Positions 1-9,108 are shown, numbered from the stretch's first letter. The stretch is DNA of 64,000 nucleotides from an uncultured Lachnospiraceae bacterium (GCA_934352055.1 CAKRJY010000006.1:1-64000); one strand, 5' to 3'. Notes: a model not told the origin generated them from the sequence alone. Translations and numbers: made by a program.

Positions 1-36
1 ATTTTCATCATCTTCAACCACGAGTATACCTGGCAT
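1..36 (-). CDS. Response regulator, N-terminal tip only (cut by window edge)
   Basis: The ATG at 36-34 opens a frame reading MPGILVVEDDEN before the window ends. A hydrophobic beta strand followed by the acidic EDDE cluster is the classic start of a CheY-like receiver domain. An AGAGGT Shine-Dalgarno lies 9 nt upstream. Only 12 residues are visible, so the output domain is unknown. The family call rests on this motif alone. Confidence 0.55.
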   Translation of the reverse strand, partial: MPGILVVEDDEN

Positions 37-60
37 AGCATATGCACCTCTCTTTATTAA

Positions 61-165
61 CTATTTTTCCTCTTCGTCAAGGCCTAATTCATTACATATT
101 TGTTCTGCCTCAATATCCTCGGTAGTGACTTTCCCTGTAATATCCCTATAGGCTTCTTTTTGTCT
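61..165 (-). pseudogene. Coding-like remnant with no start codon, upstream of the response regulator
   Basis: A frame of 34 sense codons ends in TAG at 63-61, only 25 nt before the response regulator ATG. It reads RQKEAYRDITGKVTTEDIEA followed by EQICNELGLDEEEK, a protein-like acidic and helical composition. It is closed upstream by TAA at 168-166 and has no ATG, GTG or TTG in a useful place. It could be the 3' remnant of a deleted gene whose 5' part was replaced by the terminator region next door. I do not recognise the family. It could also be a chance open frame. Confidence 0.35.
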
Positions 166-196
166 TTATTTTAATTCCTTCTCCAGTAAAAAGCAA

Positions 197-237
197 AGGG
201 CAAATCAAACCGATTTACACCGAATTTGATTTGCCCT
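197..237 (-). terminator. Rho-independent terminator after the GGGtGRT gene
   Basis: Perfect 13-bp inverted repeat (197-209 with 225-237) with a 15-nt loop. Read on the minus strand it is followed within a few bases by a T-rich tail. It lies about 50 nt after the stop of the GGGtGRT gene. Confidence 0.8.
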
Positions 238-285
238 AAAATATCCGTTTTATACGGTTTTATAAGATTTTAATCCATCTAACGA

Positions 286-1296
286 TTAGAACTTACCTGC
301 GTCTGCTGCTTCCTGAACAGAAACGGCAACTGCTACTGTAGCACCAACCATTGGGTTGTTACCCATACCAATAAGTCCCATCATCTCAACGTGAGCTGGA
401 ACAGATGAAGAACCTGCAAACTGAGCGTCAGAATGCATACGTCCTAATGTATCTGTCATACCATAAGAAGCAGGACCTGCTGCCATGTTATCTGGATGAA
501 GTGTACGTCCTGTACCACCACCTGATGCTACTGAGAAGTACTTCTTACCCTGCTCGATACATTCTTTCTTGTATGTACCTGCAACTGGATGCTGGAAACG
601 TGTTGGGTTTGTTGAGTTACCTGTAATAGATACACCAACATTCTCGTGATGCATAATTGCAACACCTTCCTGAACATCATCAGCACCATAACACTTAACA
701 GATGCACGAAGACCTTCAGAATAAGACTTCTCGAATTCTACATTAAGCTTAGCTGCCTTGTAGTCATACTTTGTCTCAACATATGTAAATCCGTTGATAC
801 GTGAAATAATCTGTGCTGCATCTTTTCCAAGACCGTTCAAGATAACACGAAGAGGTTTCTGACGAACCTTGTTAGCCTTTTCTGCAATACCGATAGCACC
901 TTCTGCTGCTGCGAAAGATTCATGTCCTGCTAAGAAGCAGAAGCACTCTGTCTCTTCCTCTAACAACATCTTACCAAGGTTACCATGTCCAAGACCTACC
1001 TTACGGTGATCTGCTACAGAACCAGGGATACAGAATGCCTGAAGTCCTTCACCGATTGCAGCTGCTGCATCAGCGGCTCTACGGCATCCCTTCTTGATTG
1101 CGATTGCTGCACCTACTGTGTATGCCCAGCATGCATTTTCAAAACAGATAGGCTGGATTTTCTTAACCTGCTCATATACGTCAAGTCCAGCATCTTTTGT
1201 AATCTTTTCAGCTTCTTCGATAGAGCTGATACCATAGCTATTTAAAACAGCGTTGATCTGGTCAATTCTTCTTTCATATGATTCAAATAAAGCCAT
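286..1296 (-). CDS. GGGtGRT family protein
   Basis: 336 aa with the family's name-giving glycine motif, here ASGGGTGRTLHPDNMAAG, around residues 258-275. The family is widespread in anaerobic Firmicutes but has no established biochemical role. The protein looks soluble, with no signal peptide or membrane helix. It sits 21 nt after an iron-sulfur scaffold-like gene on the same strand, so the two are probably co-transcribed and may work together. That pairing is known from related genomes, but a role in Fe-S handling is inference. A strong terminator follows the gene. Confidence 0.85.
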   Translation of the reverse strand: MALFESYERRIDQINAVLNSYGISSIEEAEKITKDAGLDVYEQVKKIQPICFENACWAYTVGAAIAIKKGCRRAADAAAAIGEGLQAFCIPGSVADHRKVGLGHGNLGKMLLEEETECFCFLAGHESFAAAEGAIGIAEKANKVRQKPLRVILNGLGKDAAQIISRINGFTYVETKYDYKAAKLNVEFEKSYSEGLRASVKCYGADDVQEGVAIMHHENVGVSITGNSTNPTRFQHPVAGTYKKECIEQGKKYFSVASGGGTGRTLHPDNMAAGPASYGMTDTLGRMHSDAQFAGSSSVPAHVEMMGLIGMGNNPMVGATVAVAVSVQEAADAGKF

Positions 1297-1317
1297 CTTC
1301 TTCTCGTCTCCTTTCTA

Positions 1318-2019
1318 TTACTCTGCTCTTGGGTCGATGATTTTAACAGCACCCTGCTCTGGTGTAACACGTCCGTATGATCCGGAAGCCTTTTCCCAAG
1401 CAGTATTAGCGTCATCACCCTTCTTGATGAAGTCTGTCATCTTTCCAAGGGAAACGAACTGATATCCGATAACTTCGTCATCAGCATCAAGTGCAATACC
1501 TGTTACATAGCCTTCTGCCATTTCAAGGTAACGAACACCCTTTGCCTTTGTAGCGTACATAGTACCAACCTGTGAACGAAGACCCTTTCCTAAGTCTTCC
1601 AAACCAGCACCAATAGCAAGTCCATCATCAGAGAATGCAGACTGTGTACGTCCGTAAACGATCTGTAAGAATAACTCTCTCATTGCTGTATTGATAGCAT
1701 CACAAACAAGGTCTGTGTTTAATGCTTCAAGAATTGTCTTACCCTGTAAGATTTCAGCTGCCATTGCTGCTGAGTGTGTCATACCAGAACATCCGATCGT
1801 TTCTACCAATGCTTCTTCAATAACACCGTTCTTAACATTTAAAGACAACTTACATGCGCCCTGCTGAGGAGCACACCAGCCCACACCATGTGTAAAGCCT
1901 GAAATATCTTCAATCTTCTTAGAATGCACCCATTTTCCTTCTTCAGGAATTGGAGCTGGTTCATGTTTTGCGCCCTTTGCAACAGGACACATGTTTTCAA
2001 CTTCCTTTGTGTAAATCAT
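1318..2019 (-). CDS. NifU-like iron-sulfur cluster assembly scaffold protein
   Basis: I place the start at the internal ATG giving MIYTKEVENM, because AAAGGAG sits 5-6 nt before it; an upstream frame adds eight residues without a ribosome site. The protein is 233 aa. The N-terminal half resembles the NifU/IscU scaffold: a Cys in GWCAPQQGACK and another in ETIGCSGMTHS are plausible cluster ligands. The C-terminal part is unlike classical IscU. It directly precedes the GGGtGRT gene, the usual partner in Clostridia. The scaffold function comes from the family, and the substrate cluster and targets are unknown. Confidence 0.75.
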   Translation of the reverse strand: MIYTKEVENMCPVAKGAKHEPAPIPEEGKWVHSKKIEDISGFTHGVGWCAPQQGACKLSLNVKNGVIEEALVETIGCSGMTHSAAMAAEILQGKTILEALNTDLVCDAINTAMRELFLQIVYGRTQSAFSDDGLAIGAGLEDLGKGLRSQVGTMYATKAKGVRYLEMAEGYVTGIALDADDEVIGYQFVSLGKMTDFIKKGDDANTAWEKASGSYGRVTPEQGAVKIIDPRAE

Positions 2020-2161
2020 TATAAGACTCCTTTCATAATACATAAAGCATGCATCATATGGCTATGCCTTGCTTAGTTAAAAAAATAACTAACACACTCT
2101 GCTTATTTTCTCACATTTTTAGCGGTTCGTCTAGACCTTTTTCTCTTTCTATGCGCTCTTC

Positions 2162-2839
2162 TTATGCTTCTTTTTTTACCACGTGCTCTTTATCTTTAAA
2201 AATAGAGTTTGCAGGAATTACTCCACGTACACAAGACACTGGATAAATATTAGAATGTGAACATACAACCGTACCCGGATTTAACACACTGTTACATCCT
2301 ACCTCTACATAATCTCCAAGCATTGCGCCGAATTTCTTAAGACCAGTTGCAATCTCTTCCTGACTCTCATAGCGGTCTTTCACTACCACGAGTGTCTTAT
2401 CACTCTTGACGTTGGAAGTAATAGAACCAGCGCCCATATGCGAATGAAAACCAAGTACAGAATCTCCAACATAATTATAATGTGGCACCTGAACAACATT
2501 AAACAGAATCACATTTTTTAATTCTGTTGAATTGCCTACAACACAGTTCTTACCAACAATAGCATTGCCACGGATAAATGCGCCCGGACGTACTTCTGTG
2601 TCTTCATCAATGATGAGTGGTCCATTTAATGTAGCTGTTGCTGCAATGGATACCGATTTTGCAATCCAGATATTTTCTCCGCGCTGTTCAAAAACTTCTG
2701 AATCAAGCTTTGGTCCGATTTCTTTAATGAACTCTCCGATTTTCGGCAATGCCTCCCATGGATAATCCACGGTTTCAAGCAATGGTGCTGCCAATGTCTG
2801 TGTCAGGTCATACATGTTTTTTACTTTGCAATGTTCCAT
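2162..2839 (-). CDS. Left-handed beta-helix (hexapeptide repeat) protein, GlmU C-terminal-like
   Basis: About 225 aa. The core carries imperfect hexapeptide repeats of the LbetaH fold, for example VRPGAFIRGNAIVGKNCVVG and later GAMLGDYVEVGCNSVLNPGT, resembling the acetyltransferase half of GlmU or sugar-nucleotide pyrophosphorylases. There is no N-terminal nucleotidyltransferase domain, so it should not be called a full GlmU. A start four codons further up (2851) is possible but puts AAAGG right against the ATG, so I prefer 2839. It follows topB by about 20 nt and is probably co-transcribed. Substrate unknown. Confidence 0.7.
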   Translation of the reverse strand: MEHCKVKNMYDLTQTLAAPLLETVDYPWEALPKIGEFIKEIGPKLDSEVFEQRGENIWIAKSVSIAATATLNGPLIIDEDTEVRPGAFIRGNAIVGKNCVVGNSTELKNVILFNVVQVPHYNYVGDSVLGFHSHMGAGSITSNVKSDKTLVVVKDRYESQEEIATGLKKFGAMLGDYVEVGCNSVLNPGTVVCSHSNIYPVSCVRGVIPANSIFKDKEHVVKKEA

Positions 2840-2857
2840 TTTCTTTTCCATCCTTTA

Positions 2858-4960
2858 CTATTTTTTATAATATTGTGCTGCTGCACGGTACATTCCCTGC
2901 ATAGCATATTGATTGTTATTTGCCAGCACACGTGCTGTCTTTTGTTTGATAAAATTCTCTAATTTTACCATATATTCATCCGCCGTAATTTCGCCTTCTG
3001 CCACGTAGGTCAGACCCTTTTCCCAACTAGCTGTCAGCTCCGGATTTAAAAGCGCGGGAATCGAGGCATTTACCACATCAAATATCATCTCTCCCTGCAA
3101 AGTCGGCGTATAAATCTGTGTTTTTTTATTCAGAGCAATATATTTATTATTGACCAGCTTCTTTAAAATTTCAGCTCTGGTTGCAGAGGTACCAATACCG
3201 CTTCCTTTAATCTGGGAACGTAATTCTTCATCTTCAATCAACTGCCCCGCATTTTCCATCGCAAGAATCATCGCTCCGGAATTATATCGTTTCGGTGGCG
3301 ATGTCTCACCTTCCTTGATCTGCATACTGCCTATGGAAACCTCATCGCCTTTTTTGATCTTAGCTACGACTTCGGCCATATTGACGTTGATATTTTCATC
3401 TTCTTCGCCCTCGGCTTCCGTTACATCCTGTGCATTCTGCTTCTCGTCTATCCCCTCTGCCTGCTCTTTTTCTTCTGCACTTGGCTGTTTTTTCTTACGG
3501 AAGGAATATTCCATCAAATCCAGATATCCCGGTGCTTTTAAATATTTTTCGGAAGCAAAGAAATATTCTGTACCGCTTTTTATCGTAAGATTTAACTTTT
3601 CGTATTCCGCAGCAGGATAAAAGATTGCCAGAAAACGTCTTACAATTGTCTCATAAATATAAACCGCTCTGCTATTTAATCCCTTGAGTGCAGATAAGCC
3701 CTGTCCGGTTGGAATAATCGCATAATGGTCTGTAATCTGTTTATCATTAACGTAGCGCGTCTTTTCCAATCCCTTATACATCTCTTTGTCTAGAATATTC
3801 TGGGCAAAATCCCGAACACCCGGTATGCCAAGTAATCCGCGGATATTTTTATGTATCTCTTTTGCAACGGCTGTCGATAAGACACGTGCATCTGTTCTTG
3901 GATAGGTGACCAGTTTTTTCTCATATAATTCCTGCACAACAGCAAGCGTCTCGTCCGGACTGATTTTAAAGAACTTCGAACAATCATTTTGCAATTCCGC
4001 CAGATTATACAAAAGCGGTGGATTCTTCTTTTCTTTCTTCTTTTCTATCTTTTCGATGGTTCCGCTGGCACTGCCTGTGATGCGCTTTTCTTCATCTAAT
4101 ACAGCACTGCCTTCCTCCATGCCTAACGTCTCTTCCATGAGGCGGATTGCACTTGCCATCTCTTTGAAACCATTTTCTTTATAAAGAAGTGGTGAATTTT
4201 CATAGCGCGATCCCACCACTGCTTTCCACTCCATGGTCAGCGGCGCACCAGCTACATCCACGCCTGCCATCACACGATAAAATGGTGTCTTTTCAAAATT
4301 GCGAATTTCGCGTTCACGGCGTACAACCATACCTAATACGCAGGTCATCACACGCCCTACGGCTATTGAGCAATATTTCTGATTGAGAAAATTTGCCATG
4401 GAATTACCATAACGAAGCGACAGCAATCTGGTAAAATTAATTCCCATCAGATAATCTTCTTTTGCTCGCAAATACGCAGCATCCGATAAATGATCATATT
4501 CTGATAGGTCTTTTGCCTCTTTTACCCCTCGTCGGATCTCTTCTTCTGTCTGTGAATCGATCCATACACGCTTTCGCACTTTTCCTGTCACACCGGACAT
4601 CTGTTCCACCAGACGATAAATATATTCTCCCTCGCGTCCCGAGTCCGTGCAGACATAAATCGTATCAATATCATCACGATTCATCAATCCGCTGACAATA
4701 CCATACTGCTTTGCACTAGCTCCGATTACTTCATATTTGAATTCTTTCGGTAAAAATGGCAATGTTTCCATACGCCATCTTTTATATTTTTCATCATAAA
4801 CTTCCGGATAACTCATGGTTACAAGGTGTCCTACACACCAACTGATTACCATGTGTTCTCCCTCAAGATAACCATCGCGTCTGCTTAGGTTTTCACCTAA
4901 AGCTGCACCAAACTGCTGTGCCACGCTCGGTTTCTCCGCTATAAATAAAGATTTTCCCAT
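2858..4960 (-). CDS. topB: DNA topoisomerase III (type IA)
   Basis: 700 aa. It begins with the Toprim signature (LFIAEKPSVAQQFGAALG) and has the acidic Toprim DxDxE-like stretch CTDSGREGEYI near residue 105. The catalytic tyrosine lies in VTYPRTDARVLS near residue 355. It relaxes negatively supercoiled DNA and decatenates replication intermediates through a transient 5'-phosphotyrosine link. A low-complexity acidic insert occurs around residues 495-545. No C-terminal Cys4 zinc modules are visible, which is usual for TopB as opposed to TopA. It starts 5 nt after the stop of the AAA/DUF234 gene, whose last codons contain the probable ribosome site, so the two are translationally linked. Confidence 0.93.
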   Translation of the reverse strand: MGKSLFIAEKPSVAQQFGAALGENLSRRDGYLEGEHMVISWCVGHLVTMSYPEVYDEKYKRWRMETLPFLPKEFKYEVIGASAKQYGIVSGLMNRDDIDTIYVCTDSGREGEYIYRLVEQMSGVTGKVRKRVWIDSQTEEEIRRGVKEAKDLSEYDHLSDAAYLRAKEDYLMGINFTRLLSLRYGNSMANFLNQKYCSIAVGRVMTCVLGMVVRREREIRNFEKTPFYRVMAGVDVAGAPLTMEWKAVVGSRYENSPLLYKENGFKEMASAIRLMEETLGMEEGSAVLDEEKRITGSASGTIEKIEKKKEKKNPPLLYNLAELQNDCSKFFKISPDETLAVVQELYEKKLVTYPRTDARVLSTAVAKEIHKNIRGLLGIPGVRDFAQNILDKEMYKGLEKTRYVNDKQITDHYAIIPTGQGLSALKGLNSRAVYIYETIVRRFLAIFYPAAEYEKLNLTIKSGTEYFFASEKYLKAPGYLDLMEYSFRKKKQPSAEEKEQAEGIDEKQNAQDVTEAEGEEDENINVNMAEVVAKIKKGDEVSIGSMQIKEGETSPPKRYNSGAMILAMENAGQLIEDEELRSQIKGSGIGTSATRAEILKKLVNNKYIALNKKTQIYTPTLQGEMIFDVVNASIPALLNPELTASWEKGLTYVAEGEITADEYMVKLENFIKQKTARVLANNNQYAMQGMYRAAAQYYKK

Positions 4961-4965
4961 AAATC

Positions 4966-6327
4966 TTACAACTCCGTCATATCTACAAGCACAATTTCTT
5001 TTTGTTCCTCTGCCAACTGTCTGATTTTTGCATCAAATTTCTTTGCCGAAAACAGATACACGACTTTTGCAGAAATCTTCGCCTTTTTCATCTGTCCTAA
5101 AAGTTCTTCATATCTTCCATAAGAAAATTCTTCCTCAGTCCAGTTGCAGATGCCTACTACATTTTCACGCTGTTCGTTCTGGCCAATAATATCGATGGCG
5201 CCCTCTTTTCCAACCCACGTTCCCATCTTAACCAGCTTTATTGGGACTTGTCCCACCTGATTTAACAGTTGCAGATACTCCGTGCAAACACTGATAAAAT
5301 ATTGTTGCAAGTATGCATCTAAGCGACTCTCAATATAGGTGTCATAAAAAGTCTCCGGTGTCATCACGTAAAGATCTGATAAATGTGGGTAAATAAAAGT
5401 AAACCAGAAATTCACAAAATGATTGCGAATGTGATATACCCCTTTCTTGGCATTATCCCATCCACCCGTTTCAAAAGACACCACTTTTTCAATCACATCA
5501 AAGGCTGCTAAGTTTTTCATATACACACTGATTTTCGCACGGGAATAGCCGGTATCCAGAAACAGATCATTTAACTTTTCATGACCGGATGCAATCGATG
5601 CCAAAATCGTATCGTAAACAGAAAGCTCTCTCAACTCACTACCAATATAACTTTCTGCCTCAGCAAACAAATAACCATGCGGTCGCAAAATATTATTACA
5701 AATATTTTCCCGGATACTTTTTTTGCCATTCCATCGATTCAGATAATCCGGAACACCACCTATAATTCCATATGTTTCCACGCACTGCGCAACCGTATAT
5801 TCCGGAAAAGCGCGCACCACATCAAGAAACTTCATATCATCTAATTTGATGGTACCATTTACTTTTTCCATGCTTTCTCCAAGACATGTCTGCATATCCC
5901 GACTCGCCCATGCCAGCGATGAATGGCACAATAAAATCATAACCGGTCCCGGATACAAACGTCTTGCCTTTAACTTGAGAATGCTCTCCATAAATGCCGG
6001 GTCTTTTTTTACAATGCGGTCAAATGCATCAATGATTACAACCAACTTGGAGGCATCGCCACTTTTGATGCGGTTAAAGCATTCATCATATGTATCACGG
6101 ATCAGATTTGCTTCAAATTGTTTTTCAATCTCGCGCTGCATCTGGTGCAGCTGTTCCTCTGCAGATGCGTTTCTCGCATGATAGTAAAAACATTTTTTAT
6201 CTCTGGTAAACAGCTGCAGAAGCAGTTCTTTACCACACCCTTCTCTCCCATATAAAATATACAACTGATTCCCACTCTGACCAAAAAGTTCTTCTAACCT
6301 TTTGTATTCCGTAGCGCGTGTGATCAT
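4966..6327 (-). CDS. Degenerate archaeal-type ATPase with DUF234 domain
   Basis: 453 aa. The N-terminal half matches the ATPase_2 (archaeal AAA) family and the C-terminal about 100 residues match DUF234, a PD-(D/E)XK nuclease-like domain. The key motifs are altered. The P-loop reads YGREGCGKE, with Glu where Thr/Ser should coordinate magnesium. Walker B reads VVIIDAFDR, with Ala in place of the catalytic Glu. In DUF234 the usual EID...ECKW pattern is AIDII...GICNW. The protein may bind nucleotide poorly or act as a non-catalytic relative. GGGGAAC precedes the ATG by six bases. The adjacent topB gene suggests a DNA-related role, which is inference. Confidence 0.8.
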   Translation of the reverse strand: MITRATEYKRLEELFGQSGNQLYILYGREGCGKELLLQLFTRDKKCFYYHARNASAEEQLHQMQREIEKQFEANLIRDTYDECFNRIKSGDASKLVVIIDAFDRIVKKDPAFMESILKLKARRLYPGPVMILLCHSSLAWASRDMQTCLGESMEKVNGTIKLDDMKFLDVVRAFPEYTVAQCVETYGIIGGVPDYLNRWNGKKSIRENICNNILRPHGYLFAEAESYIGSELRELSVYDTILASIASGHEKLNDLFLDTGYSRAKISVYMKNLAAFDVIEKVVSFETGGWDNAKKGVYHIRNHFVNFWFTFIYPHLSDLYVMTPETFYDTYIESRLDAYLQQYFISVCTEYLQLLNQVGQVPIKLVKMGTWVGKEGAIDIIGQNEQRENVVGICNWTEEEFSYGRYEELLGQMKKAKISAKVVYLFSAKKFDAKIRQLAEEQKEIVLVDMTEL

Positions 6328-6393
6328 CTAAACGTTCCCCATTTCTATTTATCTCAAAATACATAAATCTGCATTTAATAAGTCGCAATTTTT

Positions 6394-6422
6394 ATTATAT
6401 CTTTGTAAAGAAAAAATAACAA
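6394..6422 (-). promoter_or_regulatory. Sigma-A type promoter for the ATPase-topB operon
   Basis: Minus strand: TTGTTA, 17-nt spacer, TATAAT. The -10 ends about 67 nt before the ATPase start codon. Confidence 0.6.
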
Positions 6423-6437
6423 GGGCATAGATGAAAC

Positions 6438-6465
6438 AAGGACGGTCCTTTTAGGAACCGTCCTT
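6438..6465 (-). terminator. Hairpin after asd
   Basis: Stem of 9 bp (6438-6446 with 6457-6465) extended by two G-C pairs past a one-base bulge, with a short loop. It lies 27 nt after the asd stop. No long T tract follows directly on the minus strand. The GGACGGTCC core resembles other GGGACG-type hairpins in this window (12057, 12608, 53240). Confidence 0.55.
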
Positions 6466-6491
6466 ACTGTATTTCTTCTTTCAAACAAATA

Positions 6492-7583
6492 TTATTTTTT
6501 TGTAATGTATCCCTGTGCTTTCAAAAGCTCTGCACACAGTACTGCTCCACCTGCTGCACCACGTACCGTATTATGGGAAAGTCCTACAAATTTCCAGTCA
6601 TAAACTGTATCTTCACGCAAACGTCCGACGTTAATGCCCATACCATTTTCATAATTAACATCTAATGTAACCTGTGGTCGATTATCCTCTTCCATATATC
6701 GGATAAACTGCTTTGGTGCACTTGGAAGTTCCAATTCCTGTGGAACACCTGAGAAATTCTCTAATGCAGCGATTAGCTGTTCCTTCGTTGGATTCTTACG
6801 GAATTTTACAAATACCGCTGCGGTATGTCCGTTTAATACAGGAACTCGAATGCACTGGCAAGTGATTACCGGGCTCGTTGCTGGTACAATCTCACCTTTT
6901 TCTTCGTCTACATAACCCCAGATACGAAGTGGCTCCTTTTCACTTTTTTCTTCTTCACCACCGATAAATGGAATGATATTTCCTTGCATTTCCGGCCAGT
7001 CCTGGAATGTCTTTCCTGCTCCGGAAATTGCCTGATAGGTAGTAGCAACCACCTCATATGGCTCAAATTCTTTCCATGCTGTAAGTACCGGTGCATATGA
7101 CTGAATGGAGCAATTTGGTTTAACCGCTACAAAACCTCTCTTTGTTCCCAGTCTCTTCTTCTGATACTCGATCACATGCATATGCTCCGGATTGATTTCC
7201 GGTACAACCATCGGTACATCCGGTGTCCATCTGTGAGCACTGTTATTAGAAACAACAGGTGTCTCCGTCTTAGCATATGCCTCCTCGATGGCCTTAATCT
7301 CATCCTTTGTCATATCCACTGCACTAAATACAAAATCAACTTCTGCAGCTACTTCTTCAACTTCATTTACATTTTTAACAACAATATCTTTTACTGCTTC
7401 CGGCATTGGTGTATCCATTTTCCAACGACCACCTACAGCATCCTCATAACGCTTGCCTGCACTTCTTGGACTTGCTGCAATCGTAGTTACTTCAAACCAT
7501 GGATGATTTTCCAGCAGAGAAATGAATCTCTGTCCAACCATACCTGTACCACCTAAAATACCAACTTTTAATTTTTCGCTCAT
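6492..7583 (-). CDS. asd: Aspartate-semialdehyde dehydrogenase
   Basis: 363 aa from the ATG that gives MSEKLKVGILGGTG; AAGGAG sits 7 nt before it, so an upstream 13-codon extension is rejected. It reduces aspartyl phosphate to aspartate semialdehyde, the branch point to lysine/diaminopimelate, threonine and methionine. The NADP Rossmann motif GGTGMVGQ is at the N-terminus, the catalytic Cys is in KPNCSIQSY and the active-site His in VLNGHTAAVF. The sequence style (SPRSAGKRYEDAVGG) fits the archaeal/fungal-like Asd subgroup found in many Clostridia rather than the E. coli type. It appears to be a single-gene unit. Confidence 0.93.
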   Translation of the reverse strand: MSEKLKVGILGGTGMVGQRFISLLENHPWFEVTTIAASPRSAGKRYEDAVGGRWKMDTPMPEAVKDIVVKNVNEVEEVAAEVDFVFSAVDMTKDEIKAIEEAYAKTETPVVSNNSAHRWTPDVPMVVPEINPEHMHVIEYQKKRLGTKRGFVAVKPNCSIQSYAPVLTAWKEFEPYEVVATTYQAISGAGKTFQDWPEMQGNIIPFIGGEEEKSEKEPLRIWGYVDEEKGEIVPATSPVITCQCIRVPVLNGHTAAVFVKFRKNPTKEQLIAALENFSGVPQELELPSAPKQFIRYMEEDNRPQVTLDVNYENGMGINVGRLREDTVYDWKFVGLSHNTVRGAAGGAVLCAELLKAQGYITKK

Positions 7584-7665
7584 GACGACTCTCCTTCTCA
7601 AATGTCCGTTCTGTACAGACAACTGTCTTTCTAGGGAAATATGTTACGTTATTCTATAAAAAAAA

Positions 7666-7708
7666 GCAAGCATTTTTCTGATTTTACGCAAAATACACAA
7701 ATGCCTGC
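7666..7708 (-). terminator. Terminator of the argH operon
   Basis: Ten-bp inverted repeat (7666-7675 with 7699-7708) with one G-U pair in the minus-strand RNA. The minus-strand transcript continues straight into a run of eight T, about 20 nt after the argH stop. Confidence 0.7.
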
Positions 7709-7729
7709 CTTTTTCCTTGCCACTTTTCG

Positions 7730-9106
7730 TTATTTTTCTAAAAACTCACGACAAGCAGCTATCTCTTTTTCCATGGCTTCTTTTCCCGGCGCACCAATCG
7801 TCAAACGTTTGTTGACACAAGTGTACATAGAAATTGCATCATAGATATCTTCCTCAAACACCTCAGAAAATCCCTTTAATTCTTCCAATGACATATCATC
7901 AATGGCAATGCCCTTATCAATACAATACAGCACAACACGTCCGATAATACCATGCGCATCCCGGAACGGAACACCCTTTCCCACCAGATAATCTGCTGCA
8001 TCCGTCGCATTTGTAAACCCATGTCTTGCACTTTTTTCCATAACATCCTCGCAAAAAGTCATGGTCTCAAGCATTCCATCAAACAATTGGATACATCCGT
8101 TGACCGTATCCATTGCATCAAATGCCATTTCTTTGTCTTCCTGCATATCTTTGTTGTATGCCAGTGGAATCCCCTTCATCGTTGTAAGTAACGCCATCAG
8201 TGCTCCATACACGCGGCCTGTCTTTCCACGCACAAGCTCTGCAATGTCCGGGTTCTTTTTCTGTGGCATAATGCTGCTTCCCGTGCTGTATGCATCATCA
8301 ATCTCTATAAAACGATATTCATTTGAATTCCAGATAATGACTTCTTCTGAGAAACGACTCAGATGCATCATAATGGTACTCATGGCACTGAGATATTCAA
8401 GCAGATAATCACGGTCACTCACACCATCCATGCTGTTTAAGGTAGGTCCATAGAATCCCAGCAATTCTGCAGTGTACTCCCGATCCAGTGGATACGTTGT
8501 TCCCGCTAGCGCGCCGGATCCAAGTGGACAATAATTCATTCGTTCATGAATGTCTTCTAAGCGCTGCACATCGCGCTTGAACATTTCAAAATATGCTCCC
8601 ATATGATGTGCAAGGGTAATTGGCTGTGCTTTTTGCAAATGCGTAAAGCCCGGCATAATCGTCTCTGTATGTTTTTCCATAATAGAAAGGATAGTTGTAA
8701 GTAAATGACGCAGCAATTCCTGTGTATGTTCCACCTGCATTCTGGTATAAAGACGCATATCCAAAGCCACTTGATCATTTCTGCTTCTTCCCGTATGTAA
8801 TTTTTTCCCTGGATCTCCGATTCGTTCAATCAGATTTGCCTCTACAAAGCTATGAATATCCTCATACTCCGCTGTAATTGCAAGTGTACCATCTGCCACA
8901 TCTTTTTGGATGCTTTCCAGTCCGACTAAAATCTCATCGCGTTCTTTTTCCGTGAGAATTCCCTGTTTTGCCAACATCTTGACATGTGCTTTACTGCCCA
9001 TAATGTCCTCTGCGAAAAAGCGCTGATCAAACCCTATCGATGCGTTAAAGTCATATACTAACTGATCGGTTGCCTTGGTGAAACGTCCACCCCATAATTG
9101 TGCCAT
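7730..9106 (-). CDS. argH: Argininosuccinate lyase
   Basis: 458 aa, normal for the family. It splits argininosuccinate into arginine and fumarate, the last step of arginine synthesis. The fumarate-lyase superfamily signature GSSIMPQKKNPD lies near residue 277, and MWGGRFTKATD-type opening residues (QLWGGRFTKATDQL) are typical of ArgH. It starts two bases after the queH stop and is the last gene of an operon with queH and a small membrane protein. argG is not in the window. Confidence 0.95.
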   Translation of the reverse strand: MAQLWGGRFTKATDQLVYDFNASIGFDQRFFAEDIMGSKAHVKMLAKQGILTEKERDEILVGLESIQKDVADGTLAITAEYEDIHSFVEANLIERIGDPGKKLHTGRSRNDQVALDMRLYTRMQVEHTQELLRHLLTTILSIMEKHTETIMPGFTHLQKAQPITLAHHMGAYFEMFKRDVQRLEDIHERMNYCPLGSGALAGTTYPLDREYTAELLGFYGPTLNSMDGVSDRDYLLEYLSAMSTIMMHLSRFSEEVIIWNSNEYRFIEIDDAYSTGSSIMPQKKNPDIAELVRGKTGRVYGALMALLTTMKGIPLAYNKDMQEDKEMAFDAMDTVNGCIQLFDGMLETMTFCEDVMEKSARHGFTNATDAADYLVGKGVPFRDAHGIIGRVVLYCIDKGIAIDDMSLEELKGFSEVFEEDIYDAISMYTCVNKRLTIGAPGKEAMEKEIAACREFLEK

Positions 9107-9108
9107 AC

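Noticed and set aside
2044..2161. Terminator or promoter in the gap before the NifU-like gene
   Set aside because: TTAGTTA/TAACTAA with an A-rich loop and a TTAACT-16-TATGAT pair are visible but both are weak; not listed as features.
3150..3620. 156-codon plus-strand frame inside topB
   Set aside because: Serine/phenylalanine-rich low-complexity translation opposite a well-supported enzyme; no ribosome site.
7584..7729. Lysine riboswitch ahead of asd
   Set aside because: Only about 80 nt remain after the argH terminator, too short for the aptamer. Small palindromes there (AGACAGTTGTCT) do not form the expected fold.
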